Source of the DNA: Pohlia nutans
Lineage: Eukaryota; Streptophyta; Bryopsida; Bryales; Mniaceae
Assembly (NCBI GenBank): GCA_022496805.1
Contig: CM040104.1
Coordinates: 2,331,650-2,395,649, forward strand
Reading direction: 5' to 3'
Length of the DNA stretch: 64,000 nucleotides
A model generated the notes under the pieces. The model worked only from the letters and a program-made list of their open reading frames with translations. It did not search any database and was not told the DNA's origin. Both the position numbers and the translations under genes were made by a program. Positions 1 through 11,769 of this stretch are shown here, piece by piece; position 1 is the first letter of the stretch, and each line of letters starts with the position of its first letter.

Positions 1-1343
1 AACCGATTGGATAGAGTTTATAAGCTGTGGTGCCAACTTATGAAGGAAATGTGTTACGTCCATGGATCGTACTAAGTTTTGATACAATCCATTTGAAAGA
101 AGTCTCAACGTATTTAGATCACGTGCAAAGTCCGGTGGAACCTGTTCGGCCCGACTCCACTGCTCTTCTTCTGCATTTGGGCCCGGCATTAGAACATTCT
201 TCACCAACGCATCGAATGCATTCGCTATATCGCCTATAGTCTTTGTCTTTGTCAAACAAGGCCTGCATGTTCCCCATACACCATCTTGTAGAATTTGTAG
301 ATCCGAGTCATCCGAACATGCGTCTTTCTCGTTGGGAGTTGGGGGAGAGACTACAGTTGCATTGCTTGGACCAATATGGTCCAATGCAACCGTCATGGTC
401 CAATTCAGTCCAATGGAATGCTTTTCTTCGCGGACTCCTTTGAAAATGTTATCCGGCTCCAACTTTTGTTTTCCTTTTGAATCTGTAATTGCATGAATTA
501 GCGTCGATGGATTTTACGGCAATTGTTCCACCTCCTCCTTACACGGAATCGATGGAATCGTGCTAGTTGTAGTTGAGTGAAGAGTTGTAGCTTCGACTTT
601 GTTTTCCTCCCGTTCAACTTTGACTTTGTTTTCCTCCTATTCAACTTTGACTTGGTTTTCCACCCGTCTAGCGTTGACTTTGTTTTCCACCCCTTCATTC
701 AAATTTTCCAAAGCGGCCTTAGGTTGTCTCAGTAATTTGATGGTCTTTGGTTTTACTTCCACCCGACCTGAGCTGCTTGCAGAAGATGTGGAGAGTTTCT
801 TCAAAGAGACCAACATCTCTTTTGTGCTTGTGCTTGATGGATCATACAAACCAGGAATATCCCGCTGCCTATCTCCTCACTGAAGTGGAAGTGTGATAAC
901 TGTAGGGTATGTACTCCAATCCACCTTGCGCTTCAATTTGAGTTCCACGTAGACCATTGCCAGTAAGTTATAGTTGAATGTTCCCTTTGACCTGAGACGG
1001 GCCCCAAACATTGCCCTCCACACCTCTTCCGCTCGGTGAAGGAAATGATCGTCATTGCACAGCCATGGCTTGCACGTAAAGGACTTCGTAATAACCGGGA
1101 ATTGATTCCTCGGCCAAAATTTAGCAATGTGGTACAGTTTGACGTATTGCTTGATTGTCTTGTAAGACCAGTATTCTTCATCATGTTCTTCCCATCTAGT
1201 TTGGCGACAACATGTGGGTCGTCCAATGCCTCGTAATTGAGCACATGAGGAGCCCCCTTGCGCTTGTTCTTCCTAGGTCCAACATCAGTATTCGGAGATT
1301 GGGGCTGTTCGGGAACTTCACCTTCATGTTGCTCACTTGCCAT
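1..1343 (-). pseudogene. Partial gene of unknown function, runs off window start
   Basis: I do not recognise the family. The frame starts at an ATG at 1341-1343 (MASEQHEGEVPEQ) and stays readable to base 1, with one frameshift near 1195 and in-frame stops at 877-879 (TGA), 637-639 (TAG) and 514-516 (TAA). Visible parts, N to C: an acidic/proline-rich start, a basic KNKRK patch, an aromatic-rich block (about 960-1190) with YWSYKTIKQYVKLYHIAKFW, a Lys/Ser-rich linker, 9-residue repeats of EENKVKVER type encoded by the 27-bp repeat, then a helical C-terminal stretch. Preserved frame with scattered stops suggests a decaying TE or TE-captured gene. No intron is needed. Function and family are unknown. 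Confidence 0.45.
595..702. repeat. 27-bp minisatellite, four copies
   Basis: Four head-to-tail 27-bp units beginning GACTTTGTTTTCC lie inside the partial gene. On the minus strand they encode a 9-residue acidic/basic repeat. Expansion in multiples of three keeps the frame. Confidence 0.8.
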
Positions 1344-1356
1344 TACTCTGCGATGA

Positions 1357-1500
1357 GTGAATCAACCGTGTGGAAATACCGTGACAAAATCCCGCGAAAA
1401 GGTGAATCAACCGCGTAGAAATACCGTGACGAAATCCCGAGAAAATGTGAATCAACCGTCCGTATAAAAATACCGCGAAAATGTGAATCAACCGTGTAAG
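1357..1500. repeat. 45-bp tandem repeat
   Basis: Two full 45-bp units beginning GTGAATCAACCG, one shortened 36-bp unit and a partial fourth. It sits immediately upstream of the start codon of the minus-strand partial gene, so it could be part of that gene's promoter or leader. Confidence 0.75.
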
Positions 1501-1659
1501 ATGCTAATTGTGACCAACCGATGATTGGTGACAATAAGCATATGACCTCTCACGCCCGAGTAAAATAAGGCCAAGAAGTCCTGAAAAGGAATTACTAGCC
1601 GCCTGATCGGCTGATCTTGGGGTGAGAAGTGAGAGCAAATGGGGAAGGACGTCCCTTCT

Positions 1660-2025
1660 ATAGTGCCGTCCGCCCCCCCGCCCGCCTGAACTTGATCGGA
1701 CGGCCGAACGATCTCGTCCGCCCGACCAAACCGCGACGACCGTCCGATCTGTGCGGGCCGCCCGATCTTGGCCGTCCGATCGGGCTACGGCGGCCGGCCC
1801 TAAAACTGTCCGAACCCTAACCCGTCCGCTTCTATCCAGTCCGTCCGATGCAGCCCGTCCGATCCAGCGCGTACCCTAAACCCGTCCGATCCGGTCCGTC
1901 CGATCCAACGCGTCCGATGCAGCCCGTCCGATCCAGCCCGTCCGATCCAGCGCGTCCGATCCAGCCCAACGCGATCGGACGGCAAATCGGATGGACGTCC
2001 GAACCCTAAAACCGACCAGGCCCGT
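1660..2025. repeat. CGTCCG-rich array, left flank of hAT gene
   Basis: About 17 copies of CGTCCG or its complement in about 340 bp, often as CCCGTCCGATCCAG units. A similar array follows the transposase ORF. Clusters of short subterminal motifs are typical transposase-binding regions of hAT elements. I infer that role here; the outer left end of the element is not resolved. Confidence 0.7.
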
Positions 2026-2325
2026 TCGTGTGTAAAAGGTATTGTTGTTGAACGGCTAGTTCAACGACTCTTTCACCAAATGGTAGTATAAATCATGAAG
2101 GTTTTTATATGGTGAGTTCATTCAAACTCACCAATTGTCATGGGCTAGGGCAACATTTTGTATCCCTTGCTTGACCATTACCATTGCGCGGTTGTCAAAT
2201 TCTTATTGGAATTTGATAACTCTTGTATTCAGACAAACCTTTTTTCGTCACACGACTATGTGGTATTGCATGCTGTCATTTACAACTGCTGGGTAGCTGA
2301 ACGTCAACCTTCTCAACCTTTCAAG

Positions 2326-3477
2326 ATGCCTAGCGATTGGGAAGATTGGTACGTGGATATAGTCCCTGGAAAAGTGAAGTGTTTATCATGTGGATCAGTT
2401 TTTGCAAAGAAGGCGGCGAGGATGTTGAGTCACCTTGGATACCGGAACGAATCCGGAAATCGTGACACGGGCGTATCTCTATGCAAGAGACTGACATCTC
2501 AAATTAGAGGGCTTTTTCTGAATTGTAAAGGAAATCCTCCGAAGCGTCCAAATCAAGATCATTCTGATGAATGTCGCACTCCGAGAGCGGGAAATACGGA
2601 TATCATGGAAGTGATGGAACTTTGCACACCACAATCAACAGATCGAGAATCACGCGAAGGACCACTAGAGATTCCAATTCACAGGTTTGCTTCTAATACA
2701 ACTGAAACTACTGCGAGCAGACCACCATCAACGGAATGTGACAGTGCAATTGGTAGGGCTAGCCGTCCATTGCGACAAGCGGGCATATCAGAGGGTTTTC
2801 AAGAAGAGAAACGAAGGGAGTTAGACAAGTTATGGGCAAAGTTCTTTTACGAAGCTAATATACCTTTCTCGATTTCACGAAATTCAACTTTCAAGGAGGC
2901 GATACGGAGAACTTCTGATTTTCGTGCACCGTACGCACCACCCTATTACAATGACTTACGGAAGAAACTCTTGGTGCAAGCCAAGAATGAACTCGGGGCG
3001 GTGTTGGAAGGTAAAATGGCTAATAGCGTTCACAAGTTTGGAGCCACTTTGACATTTGATGGATGGAGCTCGTGCACAAACCAACCCTTATTCAATGCAA
3101 TGATAGTGTCTCCAGTAGGAGAGCATTTTCTTGGATCAGTAGACACTTCGGGACACACAAAGACTGCAGCGTACCAAGCGTCAATTATAGAGAAGTTCAT
3201 CGAGGACGTGGTGCAAATTGCAACGAACAATGCATCTGTCATGAAGGCAGCAGCGGAGATCATAACCAACAAATATGATCACATCTATTTCCAAGGGTGT
3301 GTTGTGCATGCAATGAACCTCTTATTGGGGGACATCGCAAAGGCAAAGTGGATAACTGAGGTGTTGAAGAAGGCCCGGACGATCGTGACGTTCATAAAGA
3401 AGAGACACCGCTACGCCGTCCACCACGCCGTCCGCCAGGCCCAACGCAGCCGTCCGTCCGGCCGTCCGCCAGGGTAA
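2326..3477 (+). pseudogene. Truncated hAT-superfamily transposase (BED finger + DUF659)
   Basis: 383 codons from the ATG at 2326; the frame is open upstream but has no better ATG. Residues 1-60 look like a BED/CCHC-type DNA-binding finger (KCLSCGSVFAKK with a following H). A linker follows, then a DUF659-like core from about residue 235 with TLTFDGWSSCTNQPLFNAM. The usual TDNAS catalytic motif reads TNNAS, so the second acidic residue appears lost. The CVVHAMNLLLGDI block follows. The protein then runs into CGTCCG repeat and stops; the C-terminal hATC dimerisation domain is missing. By family this would be a cut-and-paste transposase making 8-bp duplications. This copy should be inactive. Confidence 0.85.
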
Positions 3478-3580
3478 AAAACGGCAGCGGATAAAGTAAA
3501 TTGGGATTCACCCAGTGGACGCTATGTCCGGCCGTTCAGACGCTGCGTCCGGACGTCCGGACGTCAAATCGGACGCGATT
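3420..3580. repeat. CGTCCG-rich array, right flank of hAT gene
   Basis: About ten CGTCCG/CGGACG words in 160 bp, overlapping the truncated 3' end of the transposase frame. It mirrors the left array. About 30 bp beyond it, the sequence ending ACAACCCTG at 3611 is CAGGGTTGTC when read inward, a plausible hAT terminus, but I found no matching left TIR. Confidence 0.6.
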
Positions 3581-3611
3581 TGGTCCAAAGAAGTCCAAAA
3601 TGACAACCCTG

Positions 3612-3889
3612 AGTAGTGGGTTGCCTATACTATAAGAACTCCAATTACTATTTTGAGAATCCACTCACCCCTGGCTGCAAAGAGGCACCATAACCAGCCC
3701 AAGGCAAGTTTGCCAATATATAATGACAGCGTCAAAACACATCCTATCACTCAAATGGCCTCAAAAAAATCCTCATCATCCGAGTGAATTCTACACTATG
3801 CCAAACAGTGGTCTGGACATCGAGGGAAGAGAGAAGAGGAGGATTGTATTACAACTATATCAATATGATATGGAGAGGGAAGAGGGTAG
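3612..3889. other. Non-coding spacer, no feature recognised
   Basis: About 280 bp between the hAT remnant and the GTAC-rich block. No convincing ORF, repeat or TIR pair was seen. Confidence 0.5.
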
Positions 3890-4247
3890 ATGAATCAGAT
3901 AAATTTTGTTCCAAAAACACATCTTTTATTCGATAGAACGCTGGTACACCTTACAAGTAAAGCTGTGTGCGGAACATGGTTAGTACAAGTAATCAAAGTG
4001 TACGTGATTTTTCCTCAAACATCTCCTTGCACCAAGTGTAAGCTCTGTTGGTATCTGAAAATCAACAGAGAGACAATCTGATATCAAACTTCTGTTCCAC
4101 TACATGATTCTCTGGGTACAAAATTAATATTAGAGTGAACATTTAGTACAATGAGTACAACTAAGAGTACATGGTGGTTTGTTTGTACAATGCGTACACG
4201 GTGGTTTGTTGTACTTGAGATTGAGGTAGTCGTACAGATTTCAGAGT

Positions 4248-5004
4248 TGGTACTCACGTGTGTCAACTGAAATGTACGATCTTCCTCCAAACAATATGAT
4301 TTTTCATCATCCTATTACACTTGTACAATAGTTTGTACTGCAGTATAAATAAAACGGTATTGAACTCTATTTCAAAATCCATTCGTACTCGTCTCTGTAG
4401 CCATTCAATATGTAAAAATCCCGTTGTCTTAGAACTCCTCGTACAACCAGTACAAGTAGTAAGACTATAGTACAAACTATTTAATCAAGTGATCCAGAAC
4501 AAGGTGGTTTAGTTTACTTACAAAATGATTGTACACAGAGTACAGTTAGAGATGGTTCTAGTATGAACTCCACTCCTGCCACAGTACACAAGGTAAGCAC
4601 CTTCAATATGGACGCGACCGTATCGAGCGACGACCTGGTGGTACTCACGTGGGTCAACTCAAATGTACCATATCTGTACAAACAATATGATTTATCATCA
4701 TCCTATTACACTTAGAGTAGTTTGTACTGTAGTGTAAATAGAACAGTATTGAACTCTATTTCAAAAACTTTTCGTACTCGTCTCTGTAGCCATTCAATAC
4801 ATAAAAATCTAATTGTCTCAGTACCCCTTGTACAAGCAGTACAAGTAGTACAAATATATTGTAGAAACTGTTAAAACAAGTGACGCAGAACAAGGTGGTC
4901 TAGTTTACTTACAGAATGTGTGTACAGAGATTACAATTAGAGACGATTGTAGTATGGACTCCACTCCTGCCACAGTACACAAGGTAAGCACTTTCAATAT
5001 GGAC
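4248..5004. repeat. Tandem duplication, two 366-bp copies
   Basis: Copy 1 (4248-4613) and copy 2 (4639-5004) share long blocks, including TGGTACTCACGTG at the start and CTTCAATATGGAC at the end. The period is 391 bp. Copies differ by scattered substitutions and small indels, so the duplication is not recent. Confidence 0.85.
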
Positions 5005-5012
5005 AAGACCGT

Positions 5013-5182
5013 TGTACAAACCTGAAGTACACAATTTCCTATAGATAATACGCCCTTTCCCTGGGTCTACCGGCCTCCAGTACCGCAACTGCAAACTTGT
5101 ATAAACCTGAAGTATACAATTCCCTATAGATAATACGCTCTTTCCTTGGGACTACTGGGCTCCAGTACCTAAACTGCAAATT
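5013..5182. repeat. 85-bp tandem duplication
   Basis: Two adjacent 85-bp copies (5013-5097 and 5098-5182), each containing AAACCTGAAGTA and CTATAGATAATACGC. It directly follows the larger duplication in the GTAC block. Confidence 0.85.
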
Positions 5183-6173
5183 TGTACCATTATTGTACAA
5201 AAAAAGTAACAACTACTGGCGATCTCTTAGATTCCGCTCTCTACTAAGGTGTATTTTCTCTAATCATGCTTCAATGTCCAGAGCTTCATCAAATTCAATA
5301 CATTCTACTACTGCAAGGAAAATACCTGGATATGACCAGAATCATAAACTTGTAGGATGAAGAGCTGACCCCAATTTTTTTGTCGCCGACGCCCTTAGAC
5401 CAGAAAATGGAACAGGACAAGATCTCAACTCCTCGACTATGCACTGTGCAGACAAAAACCTTAACAATGCCACATTCAGCTTTGTTCCTCTATCCGAACA
5501 AAGTCCCAACAATGCCCTCATGCAGTTCCTCTGAGGAACCCATTTCAGATTCCTAGATTGCAACAAAGCACAAGCGAACTGCTAGTCAGTACTCATGAGG
5601 TGGCATTTGATTTGTACGTACAGTAAAGTACATAGTTGAGGAGTTGAGGACTTCTTCTACTCCTGCAAGTTCTTCAATCAGTTTACACATTAAATGGAAA
5701 AATGTAATGAAACTATTAAGAAAAACAAATACCAACCTTCACGCCCTTTGATTGACCGACTCAGAAGAGGGGGTAGGAGAGTGATGAAGGATTTTTGCCT
5801 CTTCGGCCCTTGCTCGCTCAAACAATGCCCTACTGCTTCTCACTACCCGACTCGGAGAGTTACTTACAGTGTTGCACAATCCTAGATAGAATGCAACGTT
5901 GCCTTACTTTGACTCTGGAGTTTCTGAGACATATCCATCTATTGAAGTGAGCAATTGGCAAAAGAAGGAGGTCTATCATGCAATGGGAAGTAAGATGTGA
6001 TAAGTCTCTGAACAAGTTTAGAGTTACAAGGTGGACGGTTGGACATTGCCACAGAGGGTAAGAGTTTCCAACTATGGGAGCTTAGTTTCCAACCAAAGGT
6101 AGCTCTACCCTCCATCCTCTCTAACACCTCTCACCGTGCACCCAAGTCCTCAACTCCCACCTTTCATCTTTCA

Positions 6174-6354
6174 CCAGCAGTCTAGGGAGGAGAAGCATCA
6201 ACCAGCAGTCTAGGGAGGAGAGGAGAAGCATCAACCAGCAACTAGGGAGGAGAGGCATCAACTAGCAATCTAGCCCGGAGGAGAAGCATCAACCAGCAGT
6301 CTAGCCCGGAGGAGAAGCATCAACCAACAGTCTAGCCGTCTAGGGAGGAGAAGA
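6174..6354. repeat. Purine-rich minisatellite (about 27-30 bp unit)
   Basis: About six imperfect units of TCTAGGGAGGAGAAGCATC plus AACCAGCAG, with variants replacing GGGAGG by CCCGGAGG. Non-coding, on the left side of the DDE transposase pseudogene. Confidence 0.8.
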
Positions 6355-6826
6355 CGAGGTAAAGTCTAAGTTTAGCACGACTCTGATCCCTCCACGTGGT
6401 GACGTGGGATCTCTATCCTCAATCATCCTACCGTTTCTTCGTTTTCCGATATTATTTGGAAAGTACCGTTCGATATCATTTGTATAGTGTAAGTACAGTT
6501 GAATACAAACGTAGTACAACGAGTACAACTGTACTGAAATAAATATTGATGTGTATTTCTAGGGAATGCTGGGTATACACTGTAGTGAGGCTGAGACATT
6601 AAGTTCTTTCATGAATGCATAGAATTGCTTAAGCACAAAGCATCATGGACTCAATGCAAAGAAGTAATGTACACATTCCAATCCAATGAGAAACAATGCA
6701 AAATTTCTGAGAGGGACTTGTTTACACAGAAGTTACCAGTGTAAATTCAAAGCAATTGCATACAAGTATTTCAAAATTGAAGAACACAACGATTAAAACA
6801 TCACGTAGATATTGTGAAATCTGCCC
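6355..6826. other. Non-coding 3' flank of transposase pseudogene
   Basis: No ORF of interest. Contains a small GTAC cluster (6480-6540) and AT-rich sequence. Probably 3' UTR and element body. Confidence 0.4.
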
Positions 6827-9639
6827 CTAATCCTCATCTACCCTACACTTGTCTAAGCCAGCTCGAATGGTGGCAAGGCTATCCTCACTCATGTTGTACG
6901 TGACCTCTCCACCTTTACGCCTACCTAGCTTAGAAACCATGGCAAATTTTCCATGCACTACAAGATGTGCGTCAATATAGGCCGGTTGAGAATTACTGAG
7001 GAATACGTAGCCGTTGTTCCACGTTTGATAGTAATTGCCTCGGATCACAAAGTCGCCAGCTTCAAACTCAGGGCCCCAAGCGCATTTGAATCCAACAATT
7101 ACCTCGTGTTTTGCCTTGGTGCATTGGAGAACATAAAACTCCACACCCTTGTCGTTGCCTTCCATAGCAAAGACAGCAAAGTTGTCACCAGGCCGAATCA
7201 GATCGCCAAACCCTTCCCCTTCCACATCCTCCTCCCAGTCCTCGTCACGTAGATCTAGGTCCATCATAGACTCCCGCACTACCTGAAGATCATATGGTTT
7301 TAGTTTGACAAGTTCCCAGTCTTCAACATGGGACTTGTTGACGCAATTTATAGAGTCCCCATCCAAGCAAAACGCACAAAAGCATGACAGCTTTCGAACA
7401 AAAAGTTGCGTTGGATCAACAACAGCAAATGAGTACACTGAATGCAAGGCCTGGGAACCTTTAACGGTCTCACATTCATAAGTGCATTGCCTCATACTAT
7501 CTTTGGGAATTTCCTTGAAGTATCTGTTGACATCCTTGATGCCTGTCTTCTTGAAGTTCGTGTCCACCCGGCCGGCCATAGTGTCATTGAGAAAACTCAC
7601 TGCATCATGTGCGTTTTGCATTCTCCTCCATGTGTCGTGTAATTGCAACTGCTGCAAAGCACGCTTCACGACAACACATGCACCGTCCCATTCCCCCTTT
7701 CCATGACCGGTTCCAAAAAAGTTCCGGAATTCAATGCAAAAATGAGCACATACTTCAAATAACTATGCAGTGAATGTATGAAGGACAAAATAGGAATAAA
7801 AAATTGAAACTATCTTGCACACTTTGAGACTGTAGCCATCGCCAATGCTGCATCATGCAATGCTGGACAAAGAGAGAATCGTGATGTTCGTCGTCACTTA
7901 TGTAGAAATGGGAGTCTTTCACAAGCTCTCCATCTGGTTTCATCCGGTAAGTAATGTGCACAAGGATACTGATCTGCGTTGAGCACCAATACATGCTCTG
8001 GATCTGGTTTTGAATCTCAAAAGTGTATTTCTCAGCAAAATCAATATGAGACAAAATCACGTCTTCGCCCATACACTCCATCGAGCGCTTGCAGAGATAG
8101 TCTTGCCACCTTGTGATGAAGTTATGCCTCACAAATTGAGGCAATTTAGACTTCAAGTATTCAAAAAATACTTCGGAGGAGGTCTCCTTATAGACCTCTA
8201 TGATCCTCTTCCTAGGCCTCCCATCCCGCGTCTGCCCAATGATTTCATTTTCAAAACACTTTTAGGTGACAGTCGTTGACGTTGCAGACTCCAAAGGGTA
8301 TATTGGAAGCTTTGAAATACCACACTGAGTACAAGTACCCATGACGCACGACAGAGCATGCCACTCTGCGTTCTCTGGCTTAGGGCACACGATCTCCTAC
8401 CAAAGCAATGTTGTCCCAGGATAGGTCTTGAGGTGGGCATTGCAATTTGACTCTTCCATTCTGAAGAGGCACACAGCATACGCGCATTGACACTTCTCCA
8501 AGATATGAATTCCCTTCCTTCCATCCCGAATCCGATTCAACCCTTCTCTGAGCATGTCAATCTCTACATGATATCTACAGCAATAGACGTTCCTCTCGTT
8601 GCATGCTCTTACAAAATATGGCTTGAATGACTCGAAGGCTCTTTGCTTGATTGGAGTGTCTCGGTGCACCTCAACAAATCTCTTATAGAAAGCGGTCTGC
8701 ACAAATGGAAAGAACTTTTAAGAAGAGATAGGAGCAACTCGGTCCTCCAAATGATGGAATCTGTATCCAAAAATATATAAAAACAAATCCCTAAAGTACA
8801 AAAGTGTACCCAAAAAATCCCATGTGTACATTCAAGTACAAATTGGCCGGAGTAAACGGTTCATACCTGAGTTTCAAGTAGGTAGTGGGTGCAATGTTGT
8901 TATTTTACATTGCGACTTATCCACTTCTGCACAATCTCCTTTCTATTGGGGCTCACTCGAGTCTGATCAGTCCACCATTTGGAAACAACCTCCTTCACCT
9001 CGTTTGGCACTTTCGGCCTCCTTTTGCAAGTGCCAAAGGTGTAGCACCCAAGCGCACAGTACGTCAGCGGCTTAAAGCTACCCTCAAATTTGTAGGATGA
9101 ACTTTCAAAATCTTAGATAGATCTTTAGTGCTTGTCACTGAAGTAGAGACAGCCGCATTGAGGAGAACAGCCTTCCTAGCAAGCATATCTGTCGAGTGAA
9201 CACCCTTCACAACCTCTAACTCATCTTGGTAATTTTTAAGGAATTCGTATTGGACCTTTGCATCTTGCCCACGAGGATAATACTCTGGAAGAAACACAGC
9301 AATGCACTCATGCTCCAGAAAGCACTCCATGACCTTCAATCGGGAAGAGGCATGGGGACAACATTCCATCTGAGTCATGAAAAAATTCACCAACTCAGAC
9401 ACCATACGCGACGAATCACGTGAAGACATGATCTCTTCTCCTTCCTCTGGTTCCTCCTCCGCAACCGCAAGCAACTGTGCGTCCCTTAGTCTCTCCTTTC
9501 GCAACTGTCAACTTTTTCGTTGTCTCTTTGCTTCCCCTTCTTGCAGTCTCTTCCTCATCGCATTATATTCCTCCACCCTTGCACAAGGTCCCTTCCTCTT
9601 CACTCCCGCACGTTCTTGTGCAGCTCTTGCATTCCCCAT
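6827..9639 (-). pseudogene. DDE-like transposase of an uncharacterised DNA-transposon family
   Basis: The frame starts at an ATG at 9637-9639 (MGNARAAQERAGVKRK) and ends near 6827 (CRVDED). Pieces in order: basic N-terminus; helical DNA-binding-like region 9500-8890 (KILKVHPTNLRVALSR, then VKEVVSKWWTDQT); Cys-rich block 8700-8290 with CCRYHV, CPKPENAEW and CTQC; catalytic-like block 8230-7800 with HIDFAEKYTFEIQNQIQSMYW and ISDDEHHDSLFVQH; then FFGTGHGKGEWDGACVVVKR at 7720-7650 and a Cys-containing C-terminus. Similar DFAE...ISDD...HGKG blocks occur in uncharacterised proteins of aquatic eukaryotes, from memory. I infer a D-D-E/D RNase H fold. In-frame stops near 9506 (TGA), 9064 (TGA), 8397 (TAG) and 8266 (TAA) break it. 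Introns are likely near 8710-8885 and 7740-7810. Superfamily assignment is uncertain. Confidence 0.6.
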
Positions 9640-9689
9640 TGGACTTACAAAAGCAAGATGCAAGCAAATTAACTCAGTGATAAAAGCCT

Positions 9690-10130
9690 AGAGTGGTACA
9701 AAAATGAGTACGTCCTATACAATCTGTACAAAAAATTGTACAATTTGTACAAAAGATAATACAAATTTCCAAAAGCGTTAAAAAAAATAAAAATCTATTA
9801 CTTTAAAACCAACCGTTTTGAATGCAATTGAAAGAATACTCGCGGTCAATGCAACTCCTACGTCTGTTAACCAAATATTCGTTGGATATTTCCTTAGGCT
9901 AAGAGTAGGCTAGTCTATACCCGGCAGGAATAGACCCGGCAGGCGATACCTAGTAGTACAGGCTGGTACAGGCTGGTCGACCCGACTGACCCGGTCGACC
10001 AGATCTGACACTGCTGTGAGACCAGTCTCTTATATGTACTTTCCCTCTCTTTGAGAGAGTTGTTGCTATACATTTTGTACATCTTCTTTACTGGCAGCCT
10101 CAGTTGTACTTCCTTCTTGTCTTAACTCTT
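9690..10130. repeat. GTAC-rich right flank and LTR-like remnant
   Basis: 9690-9770 has five GTAC words in 80 bp just upstream of the transposase start, mirroring the left block. From about 9950 the style changes (CCCGGCAGG repeats, CAGATCTGACACTG, then a TATAT box-like stretch), which resembles an LTR promoter region. No terminal repeats were confirmed. Confidence 0.4.
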
Positions 10131-10963
10131 CGTGTGTGCCCTAGTATGCCAGACTACTGTGATAGAAGTGTTATTTCCTGCTCTTGTATTGCTCTTTGTG
10201 TTTGAATCTTTGCTAGTTGCAGTAGTCTGTGATTTATGTAGGAGTCGACTTGCAGGTATACTGGTGTTACTCCTAGTCGATAGTGTATTCTTCTTCATTG
10301 AAACCCTCTTACTACTCCTCTCAAACCCCACTTACTAGCCTAAAGTCAGGTGTTATTGTGAGAAGTAGTCTCATTAGTTTAAGGCCGGTTCCTAGAAAAC
10401 CCCCTTAACAACGTCCAAGAATTACCCTGAAACATATGAACGGCAACAACCCTGACACTTGACCGTATGCCCTTCAAAAATGCTAATGCCCTCAAGACCG
10501 TCGACAATACCAATGCTCACAACAAGACCAAAAAACCCTGATACTCTCAACCTAGCGCAACCTTATGATTCTAACGCAGAAGCAAACTGTAGACAACTCA
10601 GCGGAAACAAGCAGCAAGTCAAGAAAATTGTCTTCTCACCAACAACTAGAGTTGTATCGGTACTCTGATTCTCACCAACAACCAAGCTCTAATTCTGCCA
10701 CCAAGCTCTGCTTCTCGTAGCCGCAAATGCTTGCGCCTTTGGTTGCAAAAAAATTAAAAGAGAACATAGCAAAGAGAACACCCGTTGGCGCTAGGCGCCA
10801 GGCGCCAACCCAAGAGGCACAAAATAGAAACTATTGTCAGTAGAAGCGACAAGAGTAACGCCCCACGTCAGAAAAGCGCACCCTGAAACCGCCGGAATTT
10901 AGGGAGTATAGACTCCCGCACAATTTGTACTATTTGTACTCCGCGTACACGTTGGTATCCAGC
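10131..10963. other. Degenerate sequence before Ty3 RT, no gene recognised
   Basis: About 830 bp lacking a credible gag or protease frame for the downstream RT. It contains CAAC/ACAAC-rich leader-like sequence, the GTTGGCGC palindrome at 10,784-10,809 and three GTAC words near 10,930. The Ty3 element has apparently lost its 5' LTR, gag and protease. Confidence 0.4.
10784..10809. repeat. 26-bp palindrome
   Basis: Inverted arms GTTGGCGC and GCGCCAAC around a 10-bp core that is itself mostly GGCGCC. Could form a hairpin; role unknown. Confidence 0.7.
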
Positions 10964-11769
10964 AAAAAAAGAGCGACCGTAGCGTGCGTCGACCCCGTGG
11001 TACCGAAGAAAATGGAAAACTCCGGATCTGTGTGGATTTCCGACGCCTCAACAAAGCAACCAAGAAGGACCTGTACCCGATACCGTTTACAGACGAGGTA
11101 CTCGACTCGGTAGCAGGACATGAGATGTACTCCTTCCTGGATGGCTTCTCCGGCTATCACTATATCAAGATTGCCCCAGAAGACCGCCACAAGACGGCAT
11201 TTATTACCGACTGGGGCGCTTTTGTTTGAATCGTGATGCCGTTCGGCTTGAAGAACGCTCTCCCAACATACCAGCGCACCGTCAACTAAGCCTTCAAAGA
11301 ATATCTCGGTGATTTCATGAAACTCTTCCTTGACGATTTTAGCGTGTATAGTACTACCAAGACACATCTTGATAAGCTCCGGAAGTGTTTCACGAAATGC
11401 CGAGAGTTCGGCATTAGTCTTAACCCCGAGAAATGTTGTTTTTTAGTTCGATCAGGTGTTATTCTTGGTTACGTGGTTTCTTCTGAAGGCAAATTCCCCG
11501 ACCCCAAGAAGATTGAGGCCCTTATCACGATGCCTCGCCCACGCAACATCAAAGACATCCAAGTCTTCAACGGATTGGCACAATTCAACAGATGTTTTAT
11601 CCGAGACTATGCAAAAATTATGGCTCCAATCACTGCGCTTACTTGGAAGGATAAGCCGTTTACCTGGACTACCGAGTGCGACAAGGCATTTACCGATATA
11701 AAAAAGCGTTACGTAAACGCTCCCATTCTCATTGCCGTCAATTGGAAGCTGGAGTTTCACATTCACACG
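10964..11769 (+). pseudogene. Ty3/gypsy pol part 1: reverse transcriptase
   Basis: RT domain of a Ty3/gypsy polyprotein, truncated at its N-terminus. Visible blocks: VVPKK, LRICVDFRRLNKATKKDLYP, FLDGFSGYHYIKIAPEDRHK, VMPFGLKNALPTYQR, and the catalytic FLDDFSVYS (YxDD-type box), then the RT-RNase H connection (PITALTWKDKPFTW). A frameshift lies near 11,010. In-frame stops are TGA at 11,227 and TAA at about 11,288. The frame breaks at FHIHT, where the 3.93-kb insertion begins, and resumes with DASD at 15,706. It copies element RNA into DNA in the cytoplasmic particle. This copy cannot be functional. Confidence 0.92.

Larger units (their letters stand above)
3890..5660. repeat. GTAC-rich non-coding block
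   Basis: 43 GTAC tetranucleotides by hand count in about 1.77 kb, against about 7 expected at equal base frequency. Most occur as GTACAA, AGTACA or TTGTAC. The same word recurs at 6480-6670, 8790-8850, 9690-9770 and 9955-10,110, around the transposase pseudogene and in one putative intron, and is sparse in its exons. It is probably the non-coding part of the same element. Confidence 0.7.

Noticed and set aside
6174..6354. CRISPR array
   Set aside because: Units are contiguous and imperfect, without unique spacers, in a eukaryotic sequence.
9062..9066. Selenocysteine or stop-codon reassignment for in-frame TGA
   Set aside because: TAG and TAA also interrupt the same genes, and the trehalase ends in a normal TGA.
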